Positions 7,266 through 15,140 of a stretch of 41,271 nucleotides of DNA are shown here, in pieces (position 1 is the stretch's first letter; each line of letters starts with the position of its first letter). The position numbers and the translations under genes were made by a program. This DNA is from Gammaproteobacteria bacterium. GTDB taxonomy: Bacteria; Pseudomonadota; Gammaproteobacteria; Pseudomonadales; Pseudohongiellaceae. Under the pieces are notes generated by a model that was not told the DNA's origin, did no database searches, and saw nothing but the letters and a program-made list of their open reading frames with translations. The stretch covers positions 1-41,271 of the forward strand of contig PWQG01000210.1 of assembly GCA_003556835.1 (NCBI GenBank), written 5' to 3'.

Positions 7266-8348
7266 TCAGGTCCGTTGTTGCCTTTCGCGCAACAACGGGC
7301 CCACCCGATCGGCAAGCCGGCGCAAAGCTGCATCCGTGGTTTCCCAGTTGATGCAGGCATCCGTGATGGAAACCCCATACTCGAGTTCCTGCAGATCGTC
7401 CGGTATGGGTTGATTGCCCTCATTGAGATTGCTTTCCAGCATCAGACCGATAATTGACCGGTTACCATCCACAATCTGTTGCGCCACGTCTTCCATCACA
7501 TCCAGCTGCTTTTCATACTGCTTGCGCGAATTGCCATGACTGCAGTCAATCATGATGTTTGGCGTCAGGTTGGCCTTGTGCAGCGCCGCTTCACAATCAG
7601 CGACAAACGGCGCCTGATAGTTGGGCTCACTCCCGCCGCGGAGAATCACATGGCAATGCGGGTTGCCTGAAGTACGAAACGCAGCCACCCGACCCCTTTC
7701 CGTCACGCTGATGAAGGTATTGACCGCCGATGCTGACCGTATGGCATTGACCGCCACCGTCAGACCACCATCCACATTGTTCTTGAAACCCACTGCCGAG
7801 GAAATGCCACTGGCCAGTTTCCGGTGCGTGGGAGACTCCGTGGTGCGGGCGCCGACCGCTGTCCAGCTGACCAGGTCCTGCAGGTATTGCGGGGAAATCA
7901 GGTCCAGGGCTTCGACGCCAAGAGGCAAGCCCAGGCTGTTGATGTCCAGCATCAACTGTCGTCCGATGCGCAGCCCGGATTCGATATGGTGACTGCCGTC
8001 AAGATTCGGGTCATAGATCAGGCCTTCCCAGCCCACTGTCGTGCGCGGTTTCTCGAAATAGACCCGCATCAGAATGAGCAGTGAGTCACTCAGTTCATCA
8101 GCCAGTTTTTTCAGTCGCCGTGCGTACTCCAGCGCCTGTTCCGGGTCATGGATGGAACAGGGACCCACCACAACGATCAGACGTGGATCCTTGCGGTCCA
8201 GAATACCCTTGACGCCATCGTGCCCCGCGAGCACGGTTTCCAGGGCCTTGCCTTCCACCGGCATGGCCGCCTTCAACTCAGCAGGCTCCGGCAACTCCTC
8301 GCAGCCTATGATGTGCAGGTTGTCGATTTCTCGTTTACGGTCTTCCAT
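7266..8348 (-). CDS. aroG: 3-deoxy-7-phosphoheptulonate (DAHP) synthase, class I
   Basis: The enzyme condenses phosphoenolpyruvate with erythrose 4-phosphate, the committed step of the shikimate pathway. The protein (about 360 residues) has the AroF/G/H family layout: N-terminal extension with LHIIGCEELPEPAEL, VVVGPCSIHDP, MRVYFEKPRTTVGWEG, WTAVGARTTESPTHR, GFKNNVDG, HVILRGG, DCSHGNSRKQ and late GVSITDACI. The E. coli-type N-terminal extension suggests feedback control by an aromatic amino acid; which one cannot be read off, and aroG is a family label. Two consecutive ATGs (8351, 8348) could both start it. It lies 41 bases downstream of murJ on the same strand, so co-transcription is possible. 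Confidence 0.95.
   Translation of the reverse strand: MEDRKREIDNLHIIGCEELPEPAELKAAMPVEGKALETVLAGHDGVKGILDRKDPRLIVVVGPCSIHDPEQALEYARRLKKLADELSDSLLILMRVYFEKPRTTVGWEGLIYDPNLDGSHHIESGLRIGRQLMLDINSLGLPLGVEALDLISPQYLQDLVSWTAVGARTTESPTHRKLASGISSAVGFKNNVDGGLTVAVNAIRSASAVNTFISVTERGRVAAFRTSGNPHCHVILRGGSEPNYQAPFVADCEAALHKANLTPNIMIDCSHGNSRKQYEKQLDVMEDVAQQIVDGNRSIIGLMLESNLNEGNQPIPDDLQELEYGVSITDACINWETTDAALRRLADRVGPLLRERQQRT
7272..7298. terminator. Hairpin over the DAHP synthase stop region
   Basis: CCGTTGTTGC (7272-7281) pairs with GCAACAACGG (7289-7298), a perfect 10-bp stem with a 7-base loop. It overlaps the last codons of the minus-strand DAHP synthase and begins 15 bases after the plus-strand miniprotein stop. 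No T-run follows on either strand, so it may be an RNA-end stabiliser or a weak terminator. Confidence 0.35.
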
Positions 8349-8392
8349 CATTCACTCTCTATGCAATGTCACTCAGCGTATCATCACCCTGC

Positions 8393-9970
8393 TCAGGCAG
8401 CCCGGCGGAAATGGGCCAGCCGCATGCCAGTTAGCCACAGCACGACAAAGTATAACAGCATCCCCCCCACGCAAAGCCGGGCAAGCTGCCAGCTGCGCGT
8501 CCAGGCACTCCAATCGAGCCACTGCTCCCAGGGGCCTGCCCAGTACAGCAGAAAAATTGCCATCAACGCGTTTGCCAGCAACAAGCGGCCGGCAAACAGC
8601 AGCCAGCCCGCCTGAAAACGGTACACGCCGCCGCGCAACAGACCGCCCAGCAACAGCCCGGCATTCAGGAACGCGGCCAGGGAGGTGGCCAGGGCGAGGC
8701 CGGTATGGGCCATCCCCAGACCGAAGACCAGCACCACATTGAGGACCATGTTCACGACCATGGCGATGACGCCGATTTTCACTGGTGTACGGGTATCCTG
8801 GCGCGAGTAATAGCCCGGTGCAAAAACCTTGATGGCCATGAAGGCCAGCAGCCCCAGTGAGTAAGCACGCAGACTCAAGGTCACCTGTTCGACATCAAAG
8901 ACGGAAAAATTGTCCCCCTGGAACAGGGTGATGATCAGGGGCTCGGCGATCAATATCAGGGCCAGGCTGGCCGGCAGGGCGATCAGCAAGACCAGGCGGA
9001 AGGCCCAGTCCATCATGGCGGCAAACTCGGCGGAGCTGCGCTCGGCATGCTTGCGCGACAGACTGGGCAGCACCACGGTGGCAATGGCTACGGCAAATAT
9101 GCCCAGCGGCAGGTCCATCAACCGCTCGGAGAAATACAGCCAGGACACACTGCCGGCAACCAGCAGGGACGCAATGAAAGTGTCGAACAACAGATTGATC
9201 TGACTGACCGAGACCCCGAACAGGGCCGGAATCATGAGGCGGATGATGCGCCCCACCCCTTCATGTCCACGCTGCAGCCGTGGTCGTGGCAATAATTGCA
9301 GGCGAACCAGGAAGGGCAACTGGAAGAGCAGTTGTGAGATGCCGGCAATCAGCACCCCCCAGGCCAGGGCCACTTCCGGCTGCTGGAAATACGGTGCCAG
9401 CAACAGGGCCGAGGCGATCAGAGACAGGTTGAGTAAGGCCGGCGTGATGGCCGGCACGGCAAAGCGATCATAGCTGTTGAGAATCGAACCGGCAAAGGCG
9501 GTCAGGGAAATCAGCAGCAGATAGGGAAAGGTGATACGCAGCATCTCGACAAAGAGTGCGAACTTCTCCGGGTCCGAGGTGAATCCGTAGGCAATCGGCC
9601 AGGCAATGACCGGCGCGGCCACCAGTACCACGGCAGTGATCAATATCAGAACACCACCCAGCCATCCGGCCACGCTGTTGACCAGTTGCTGGACCTCAAG
9701 CAGGGAGCGTTTGCTGCGATACTCGGACAGCACCGGCACAAAGGCCTGGTTGAAGGCGCCCTCGGCAAAGAGGCGGCGCAGGAAATTAGGGATCTTGAAG
9801 GCCAGGAAGAAGGCATCCGCGCCGTCGCCGGGGCCGAATACCCGGGCGAGCACAATATCGCGCAGCAGACCCAGCACCCGGGACACCGAAGTCATGGAGC
9901 CGGTGATCATTCCGGAACGCAACAGCCCGTGACGGGCCCTGGCCGCCGGTTTTCCGCTCCTGTCAGTCAC
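8393..9970 (-). CDS. murJ: Lipid II flippase MurJ
   Basis: MurJ flips lipid II across the inner membrane for peptidoglycan synthesis. The sequence shows the MOP/MviN family pattern: RSGMITGSMTSVSRVLGLLRDIVLARVFGPG, then ADAFFLAFKIPNFLRRLFAEGAFNQAFVPV with its conserved arginines, and about 14 hydrophobic segments. With a GTG start at 9970 it has 525 residues, close to the usual 510-530. The alternative ATG at 10012 adds 14 unconserved residues and has no ribosome site; GTG 9970 has a GGGGAG about 11 bases upstream, so the start is moderately sure. The neighbour downstream is DAHP synthase rather than ribF-ileS, and an Nramp-like gene lies between it and rpsT. Confidence 0.95.
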   Translation of the reverse strand: MTDRSGKPAARARHGLLRSGMITGSMTSVSRVLGLLRDIVLARVFGPGDGADAFFLAFKIPNFLRRLFAEGAFNQAFVPVLSEYRSKRSLLEVQQLVNSVAGWLGGVLILITAVVLVAAPVIAWPIAYGFTSDPEKFALFVEMLRITFPYLLLISLTAFAGSILNSYDRFAVPAITPALLNLSLIASALLLAPYFQQPEVALAWGVLIAGISQLLFQLPFLVRLQLLPRPRLQRGHEGVGRIIRLMIPALFGVSVSQINLLFDTFIASLLVAGSVSWLYFSERLMDLPLGIFAVAIATVVLPSLSRKHAERSSAEFAAMMDWAFRLVLLIALPASLALILIAEPLIITLFQGDNFSVFDVEQVTLSLRAYSLGLLAFMAIKVFAPGYYSRQDTRTPVKIGVIAMVVNMVLNVVLVFGLGMAHTGLALATSLAAFLNAGLLLGGLLRGGVYRFQAGWLLFAGRLLLANALMAIFLLYWAGPWEQWLDWSAWTRSWQLARLCVGGMLLYFVVLWLTGMRLAHFRRAA

Positions 9971-10093
9971 GCTCGCGCAATCTCCCCCCCAGGGAACCCA
10001 GCCAGCCGGCATGGACCAAAGTGTCACTTTGCGGCATTATCGCAACCCTGAAAAAAATAAGACAGCCTGCACAGCCATGGGGACGTGAACCAT

Positions 10094-11350
10094 ATGACAG
10101 CAACCCGCTTTCCGGCCGGCGATGGCCAACGACACCGTCTGCGCTCACTGGGCCCCGGCCTGATCATGGCGGCCGCCGCGGTTGGGGCCTCGCATCTTGT
10201 AGCCTCGACCCAGGCCGGCGCCCTGTTTGGCTGGCAATTGCTCTGGCTGATCGTATTGGTCAACCTGCTGAAATATCCCTTCTTCCGCTTCGGGGTGCAA
10301 TACACCCTGAGCCACAATGAGAGCCTGATCGAGGGTTACCGGCGCAAGGGGCGGGGCTGGCTGATCGCTTTCACGGCGCTGAACCTGCTGGCGGCCGTGG
10401 TCAATACGGCTGGCGTGCTGCTGCTGACCGCGAACCTGCTGGCTTTTTTCCTGCCGGGGCAGTTGTCCGTCACCCTGCTCTGCGTCGTGCTCCTGGGCAT
10501 CTGCCTGGGCATATTGCTCGGCGGGCACTACCGCCTGCTGGACAGCGTCGCCAAGGTGATCATGTTCATGCTGACGCTGGCCACCATCATTGCAGTGCTG
10601 ATTGCCTGGCAAGGAGGCAGTTCGGCGCCGGCGGATTTCAGCGGTCCCAGCCCCTGGCAATTGTCGATGCTGGCATTCCTGGTGGCCATGATCGGCTGGA
10701 TGCCCGTGCCCATCGAACTGTCGGCCATCAACTCCATGTGGCTGCGCTCGAAACAGCGGCTGATGCACATTTCCCTCAAGGACGGATTGTTCGATTTCAA
10801 CCTGGGTTATTGGGTGGCCGCAGGCCTGGCGGTGGTGTTTCTGGCCCTGGGCGCACTGATCCAGTACGGCGCCGAACAGGAAATCGCCATGGCCAATGCC
10901 CTGTTCGCGCAGCAGCTGGTCTCCATGTATGCCGCCACCATAGGGGATTGGTCGGAGCTGCTGGTGGCCTTCATTGCCTTCATGGCCATGTTCGGTACCA
11001 CCCTGGCTGTGATCGACGGTTATGCCCGTACCCTGGACGAATCCTTCAGCCTGTTGTTCGAGGTTCCCGAAGCCAAGCGACGCCGGCGCACACTGAGCCT
11101 GTGGATCATCGGACAATCGGCAGCAGGTATGGCGGTCGTCCTGTTCTTCCAGTCCGCGCTCAGCCCCATGCTGACCTTTGCCATGACCCTGGCCTTTATC
11201 ACAACGCCCTTCTTTGCCTGGCTGAATTTCAGCCTGGTGCGCAGGGAGCAGATGCCGGCGCCTGTCTACTGGCTCGCATGGATCGGCATGGTCTACCTGG
11301 GGCTGTTCAGCGTCTTCTATGTGATCTGGTGGTTGAGCAGCGCCGGATGA
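10094..11350 (+). CDS. Nramp-like membrane transporter lacking the canonical metal ligands
   Basis: A 418-residue protein with about 11 membrane segments and the LeuT-like layout of the Nramp (SLC11) family. It begins with RSLGPGLIMAAAAVGASH, aligning with the Nramp TM1 start GPG. Canonical manganese transporters carry Asp-Pro-Gly-Asn in TM1 and Met-Pro-His in TM6. Here the corresponding sites read GASH and MPVPIEL, so the metal-binding Asp, Asn and His are absent while Met-Pro is kept. The substrate is therefore unknown and may not be Mn or Fe. ATG 10094 is preferred (GGGGA about 10 bases upstream) to GTG 10085. It lies between murJ (divergent) and rpsT (same strand, own promoter). Confidence 0.85.
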   Translation: MTATRFPAGDGQRHRLRSLGPGLIMAAAAVGASHLVASTQAGALFGWQLLWLIVLVNLLKYPFFRFGVQYTLSHNESLIEGYRRKGRGWLIAFTALNLLAAVVNTAGVLLLTANLLAFFLPGQLSVTLLCVVLLGICLGILLGGHYRLLDSVAKVIMFMLTLATIIAVLIAWQGGSSAPADFSGPSPWQLSMLAFLVAMIGWMPVPIELSAINSMWLRSKQRLMHISLKDGLFDFNLGYWVAAGLAVVFLALGALIQYGAEQEIAMANALFAQQLVSMYAATIGDWSELLVAFIAFMAMFGTTLAVIDGYARTLDESFSLLFEVPEAKRRRRTLSLWIIGQSAAGMAVVLFFQSALSPMLTFAMTLAFITTPFFAWLNFSLVRREQMPAPVYWLAWIGMVYLGLFSVFYVIWWLSSAG

Positions 11351-11378
11351 TTACAGGGGGAGAATCCAGCCGTCACTG

Positions 11379-11407
11379 TTGACAAGGCGGGGTGATTGGG
11401 GCATAGT
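11379..11407 (+). promoter_or_regulatory. Sigma-70 promoter of rpsT
   Basis: A perfect -35 TTGACA (11379-11384), a 17-base spacer and -10 CATAGT (11402-11407, 4/6). Predicted transcription start is near 11414, giving a leader of about 42 bases to the UUG start of rpsT. It begins 29 bases after the Nramp-like stop, so rpsT is independently transcribed. Confidence 0.65.
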
Positions 11408-11455
11408 TGCGCGTCTTGAATTTTGCCACATCCAGAAATCCCAAAGGAGCAGACG

Positions 11456-11725
11456 TTGGCCAATACAGCACAGGCGCGAAAGCGCGTAAGGCAGAATGAG
11501 AAAGCCCGCCGCCACAATGCGAGCTTCCGTTCCATGGTTCGCACTTACATCAAGAAAGTGGACGCCGCCATCAAAGAGAAAGACTACGACAAGGCCACTA
11601 CTGCCTACAATAATGCAGTGCCGGTAATCGATCGCATGGCTGACAAGGGCATTCTCCACAAGAACAAGGCGGCACGTCACAAGAGCCGGCTGAACAGCGC
11701 CATTCTGGGCCTGAAGAACAGCTGA
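11456..11725 (+). CDS. rpsT: 30S ribosomal protein S20
   Basis: An 89-residue basic, helical protein binding 16S rRNA during small-subunit assembly: ANTAQARKRVRQNEKARRHN near the start, SMVRTYIKKVDAAI, then GILHKNKAARHKSRLN at the C-terminus. The start is UUG at 11456, chosen because AAAGGAG lies about 6 bases before it and the S20 N-terminus (M-A-N) aligns exactly. The upstream in-frame residues are not S20. A UUG start is also used by E. coli rpsT, where it limits translation and takes part in autogenous control; the same could hold here by inference. It is followed by a strong terminator. Confidence 0.97.
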   Translation: MANTAQARKRVRQNEKARRHNASFRSMVRTYIKKVDAAIKEKDYDKATTAYNNAVPVIDRMADKGILHKNKAARHKSRLNSAILGLKNS

Positions 11726-11744
11726 TTCCGGGATTTGCTCCTGT

Positions 11745-11772
11745 AAAAAACCGGCCAATGGCCGGTTTTTTT
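11745..11772. terminator. Bidirectional terminator between rpsT and proB
   Basis: AAAAAACCGGCC (11745-11756), loop AAT, then GGCCGG and seven Ts (to 11772). The A-run before and T-run after the stem make it a good rho-independent terminator in both directions, serving the convergent rpsT and proB genes. Confidence 0.92.
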
Positions 11773-11818
11773 ATGTGTGCATCATGGAGCCGCCCGGAAA
11801 TCCTTGTCGATGCCCGTT

Positions 11819-12940
11819 TCAGCCATCACTCAACACCATATTGTCCCGATGGATGAGCTCCTCCTCACCGGAATAGCCCAACAGGCTTTCAATCCGGTTA
11901 CTGGGCTGCCCCAGGAGCCTGCTGGCTTCACGACTGTCATAATTGACCAGCCCACGGGCCACCTCACTCCCCGCCTCATCAACACAAAGCACCAGTTCAC
12001 CACGGTCAAAGCGTCCACGTACTTCCGTCACACCTACCGGCAACAGGCTGCGCCCGGATTCGCGCAGTACCCGGACGGCACCCGCATCCAGAACCAGTCG
12101 CCCGCGTGCCTTCAGTTGCCCGGCAAGCCACTGTTTGCGCGCTGTCACCGGTTGTTGTTCCGGCAATAACAGGGTGCCCAGGTTCTCGCCTGCCATGAGT
12201 CGCTGCAACACCCGCTCTTCGCGGCCACTGGCAATGATGGTGCAGGCGCCCGAACGGGCGGCCGTGCGGGCTGCGGATATCTTGGTACGCATGCCACCCC
12301 GGCCCAGGCTGCCACTGCCGCCGGCCATGTTGAGCAGGCGCTCATCGTTGGCCATGGCCTCTTCAATCAATGGCGCACCAGGCTGGCTGCGCGGATCAGC
12401 CTCGTGCAGGCCCTGCTGATCGGTGAGAATGATCAGGGCATCAGCATTGATCAGGTTGGCAACCAGGGCGGCCAGGGTGTCGTTGTCACCAAAACAAAGC
12501 TCGGCGGTGGCCACCGTGTCATTCTCATTCACCACCGGCACCACAGCCAATTGCACCAGTCCGTCCAGGGTACTGCGGGCATTGAGGTAACGCCGGCGAT
12601 TGGAAAGATCATCATGGGTCAGGAGAATCTGTGCCGTGGCAATGCCATACTTCTGGAACTCCGACTCCCATGCCTGCACCAGGCCCATCTGCCCCACGGC
12701 GGCGGCAGCCTGCTGCCAATGCACTTCACGCGGCCTTTGTGCCATACCCAGACGGGACACACCCTCGGCCACCGCGCCAGAGGAAACCAGTACAATCTGC
12801 CGGCCTTCCTGCTGCAATTGCGCCAGCTGGGTCACCCAGCCCTCGATGGCCGCTTTATCGAGCCCCTTGCCGTCATCGGTGATCAGTGAACTGCCAATCT
12901 TGATGATCCAACGCCTGGCCTGCTTGAGTTGCTCCCTCAT
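11819..12940 (-). CDS. proB: Glutamate 5-kinase
   Basis: ProB phosphorylates glutamate, the first and feedback-regulated step of proline synthesis. The 373-residue protein has the amino acid kinase domain (about 10-255; WIIKIGSSLI, LVSSGAVAEG, PVVNENDTVA, FGDNDTLAALVA, GRGGMRTKISAA) and a C-terminal PUA domain (about 275-360; GRLVLDAGAVRVLRE through GEELIHRDNMVL). Its ATG overlaps the obgE stop (ATGA arrangement, 12937-12940), so translation is coupled to obgE. A shared bidirectional terminator lies just downstream. proA is not in the window. Confidence 0.97.
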   Translation of the reverse strand: MREQLKQARRWIIKIGSSLITDDGKGLDKAAIEGWVTQLAQLQQEGRQIVLVSSGAVAEGVSRLGMAQRPREVHWQQAAAAVGQMGLVQAWESEFQKYGIATAQILLTHDDLSNRRRYLNARSTLDGLVQLAVVPVVNENDTVATAELCFGDNDTLAALVANLINADALIILTDQQGLHEADPRSQPGAPLIEEAMANDERLLNMAGGSGSLGRGGMRTKISAARTAARSGACTIIASGREERVLQRLMAGENLGTLLLPEQQPVTARKQWLAGQLKARGRLVLDAGAVRVLRESGRSLLPVGVTEVRGRFDRGELVLCVDEAGSEVARGLVNYDSREASRLLGQPSNRIESLLGYSGEEELIHRDNMVLSDG

Positions 12941-14127
12941 TCCCGGTACACCACTTCCACATCAAAATCGTCGTCATCATCCCAATCGTCATCCTGGTCC
13001 TCATCCTGCTCGACCGGACGACGACGGCGGCTGCGAGCCACACTGGCGCGGATTTCCTCGTTCATTTCCTGCTCCAGCCTTTGTTGCTGGTCGCGGAAAT
13101 CTTCGTCCTGGGCCAGGCGTTCCTGCCACAGCTCAAGTTCTGTCATCACCACCTGCATCAGGTGCTCACAACCATCACCACTGATCGCCGCGACCCGGTA
13201 CAAGGGCAGCTCCGGAAACGCTTCCCGGAACCGCGCCTCCAGCGCGTCCAGCGTCTCAGCGTCGATCAGGTCGGTTTTGTTCAGCACCAGCCAGCGCGGC
13301 CGGTTGGCCAGCACGGGGCTGAAACGGGACAGCTCGTCCACGATGCCCAGGGCGGTAGTCACCGGATCGGATTCATCAAAGGGGCTCACATCGATGACAT
13401 GCAACAGCAGCCGGGTGCGCGCCAGATGTTTCAGGAAACGAAAACCGAGTCCGGCACCATCGGCCGCACCCTCGATCAGACCAGGAATGTCGGCCATGAC
13501 AAAGCTGCGCTCGCGATCAATGCGCACCACTCCCAGGTTGGGAATCAATGTCGTGAACGGATAGGCGGCCACCTTGGGTCGGGCGGCGGACACCGTGCGG
13601 ATCAACGTGGACTTGCCGGCATTCGGCAGGCCCAGCAAACCGACATCGGCCAGCAGTTTCAGCTGCAGTTGCAGGAGACGCTGCTCACCTTCGGTCCCGG
13701 GTGTGGTTTTTCGTGGCGCACGATTAGTGCTGGATTTGAAACGCGTGTTGCCCAGGCCGCGTATGCCACCACGGGCCACCAGTACGCGCTGCCCGTGCCG
13801 GGAAATGTCCGCGATGACCTCTCCGGTATCCGCATCCACCACGGTGGTACCGGCCGGTACACGAATGACCAGATCTTCTCCCGCCTTGCCGGTGCAGTTA
13901 CGCCCCATGCCCTGTTGTCCGGACCTGGCACGGTACTGACGCTGATAGCGAAAATCGACCAGGGTATTGAGCGCGTCATCGCCTTCGAGGTAGACACTGC
14001 CTCCATCACCACCGTCACCGCCGTCGGGCCCCCCCTTGGCGATATACTTCTCGCGGCGGAAACTCAGGCTGCCATTGCCGCCCTTGCCCGCAGTGACCGT
14101 GATTTCGGCTTCATCGACAAACTTCAT
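12937..14127 (-). CDS. obgE: GTPase ObgE/CgtA
   Basis: ObgE is an essential GTPase linked to 50S subunit assembly and the stringent response. The 396-residue protein has the glycine-rich Obg domain (1-158; MKFVDEAEITVTAGKGGNG, GGPDGGDGGDGG), then the G domain with G1 GLPNAGKS at 166-173 and G4 NKTD, and a C-terminal tail with a basic patch (RSRRRRP) followed by a run of Asp/Glu. ATG 14127 is decided by GGAGA 5 bases upstream and the universal Obg N-terminus; the longer frame crosses the upstream terminator. It overlaps proB by 4 bases. No convincing promoter lies in the 37 bases between the rpmA terminator and the start. Confidence 0.97.
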   Translation of the reverse strand: MKFVDEAEITVTAGKGGNGSLSFRREKYIAKGGPDGGDGGDGGSVYLEGDDALNTLVDFRYQRQYRARSGQQGMGRNCTGKAGEDLVIRVPAGTTVVDADTGEVIADISRHGQRVLVARGGIRGLGNTRFKSSTNRAPRKTTPGTEGEQRLLQLQLKLLADVGLLGLPNAGKSTLIRTVSAARPKVAAYPFTTLIPNLGVVRIDRERSFVMADIPGLIEGAADGAGLGFRFLKHLARTRLLLHVIDVSPFDESDPVTTALGIVDELSRFSPVLANRPRWLVLNKTDLIDAETLDALEARFREAFPELPLYRVAAISGDGCEHLMQVVMTELELWQERLAQDEDFRDQQQRLEQEMNEEIRASVARSRRRRPVEQDEDQDDDWDDDDDFDVEVVYRE

Positions 14128-14164
14128 GATTCTCCGCCACTCTCGGTGCCAACCGTTCCGGGAC

Positions 14165-14195
14165 AAAAAAGCCCCGTACTTGACGGGGCTTTTTA
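14165..14195 (-). terminator. Terminator after rplU-rpmA, just upstream of obgE
   Basis: GCCCCGT (14171-14177), loop ACTTG, ACGGGGC (14183-14189), flanked by six As and, on the other side, five Ts. In the minus direction the stem ends in TTTTTT. It sits between the rpmA stop (14291) and the obgE ATG (14127) and would end or attenuate the ribosomal operon. The T-run is also good on the plus strand, but no plus-strand gene needs it. Confidence 0.85.
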
Positions 14196-14290
14196 TTCAG
14201 CTGCTTTCAGGCCCTGCCTGCGATCAGCGATTCAGCGCTGCGACGGACCGTTCAACCGCTCTTGCGGAAAACCGGCCAGACTGCCTAGGC

Positions 14291-14548
14291 TCAGGCCGAC
14301 ACCACGCTGACGTATTTGCGGCCCAGCGGTCCCTTGATGTCAAACCGGACCTGGCCTTCCGCCTTGGCAAATAATGTGTGGTCCTTGCCGATACCAACAT
14401 TGCTGCCCGGGTGGAAACGGGTTCCACGCTGCCGCACGATGATGTTTCCGGCCAGCACCTGTTCGCCACCGAATTTCTTCACACCAAGGCGTTTGGATAT
14501 GGAATCGCGACCGTTATTGGTACTGCCGCCTGCTTTCTTATGAGCCAT
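14291..14548 (-). CDS. rpmA: 50S ribosomal protein L27
   Basis: An 85-residue protein with the standard L27 N-terminus AHKKAGGSTNNGRDS, reaching toward the peptidyl transferase centre, then RLGVKKFGGE, IIVRQRGTRFHPG and GLGKDHTLFA-like GIGKDHTLFAKAEG. There is no cleavable N-terminal extension of the Firmicutes type. It follows rplU by 54 bases on the same strand, the usual pairing. Confidence 0.98.
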   Translation of the reverse strand: MAHKKAGGSTNNGRDSISKRLGVKKFGGEQVLAGNIIVRQRGTRFHPGSNVGIGKDHTLFAKAEGQVRFDIKGPLGRKYVSVVSA

Positions 14549-14602
14549 AGTCTTACCCCAATTCTATTCAATCTTAGCTGATGAATCCTGTGACTGCCCT
14601 AC

Positions 14603-14914
14603 TCAGGCAGAGATACCGGTGATTTTCACCTCGGTATACCACTGACGGTGGCCTTGCTGTGTACGCGAGTGCTTGCGGCGTCGGAACTTGACGATGCGGA
14701 TCTTGTCACCGCGACCCTGCGCCGTGACTTCAGCAGTCACCTTGCTGCCATCCACATAGGGCTCGCCGATCTTGACCGACTCACCTTCACCGACCATCAG
14801 CACCTTGTCAAAACTGACTTCTTCACCAGTCGCGGCTTCCAGTTTCTCAAGCCGGAGGACTTCGCCTTCTTCCACCCGGTGCTGCTTGCCACCACTTTCA
14901 ATTACCGCGTACAT
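14603..14914 (-). CDS. rplU: 50S ribosomal protein L21
   Basis: A 103-residue L21: MYAVIESGGKQHRV at the start, FDKVLMVGEGESVKIG, then KFRRRKHSRTQQGHRQWYT near the C-terminus, the conserved rRNA-binding signature. GGAG lies 6 bases before the ATG. It is the first gene of the rplU-rpmA operon, driven by a good promoter at 14968-14996, with obgE-proB downstream behind a terminator. Confidence 0.98.
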   Translation of the reverse strand: MYAVIESGGKQHRVEEGEVLRLEKLEAATGEEVSFDKVLMVGEGESVKIGEPYVDGSKVTAEVTAQGRGDKIRIVKFRRRKHSRTQQGHRQWYTEVKITGISA

Positions 14915-14967
14915 ATCTTACTCCAGAATTCGGGTCCCAGGAAAAAACCTGTCAATTAAGGGCGGGC

Positions 14968-14996
14968 ATTGTACGGTATTGCGCATTCCCGGGCAA
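14968..14996 (-). promoter_or_regulatory. Sigma-70 promoter of rplU-rpmA
   Basis: On the minus strand, -35 TTGCCC (14996-14991), 17-base spacer, -10 TACAAT (14973-14968, 5/6). The predicted start, near 14961, gives a leader of about 46 bases before rplU. Confidence 0.6.
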
Positions 14997-15035
14997 GCGG
15001 TTCCGTCATCTTCGAATCCCGGACAGAGCCGTGTC

Positions 15036-15064
15036 TTGACAGGCTCCGCCGCCGACCATAGCAT
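15036..15064 (+). promoter_or_regulatory. Sigma-70 promoter of ispB
   Basis: Perfect -35 TTGACA (15036-15041), 17-base spacer, -10 TAGCAT (15059-15064, 4/6). Predicted start near 15071 gives a leader of about 70 bases. That leader contains a perfect 12-bp palindrome, GAATCCGGATTC, at 15107-15118. It is divergent from the rplU promoter. Confidence 0.5.
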
Positions 15065-15140
15065 GCACCTTCAAAAAAATTACCGCACCTGTGGCCAGCC
15101 ACCGCAGAATCCGGATTCCTGCCCTTGACACGGTACTTGC

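Noticed and set aside
10145..11116. A long minus-strand frame rich in Gln and His opposite the Nramp-like gene
   Set aside because: The composition (many Gln, His, Gly) is typical of the antisense of a high-GC membrane protein gene, and no ribosome site is seen.
13081..14310. A 409-codon plus-strand frame opposite obgE
   Set aside because: ObgE is certain; the antisense frame is low-complexity and crosses the rpmA terminator.
15107..15118. Perfect 12-bp palindrome in the ispB leader as a regulator site
   Set aside because: One short palindrome, no second copy and no regulator known; reported only within the promoter entry.
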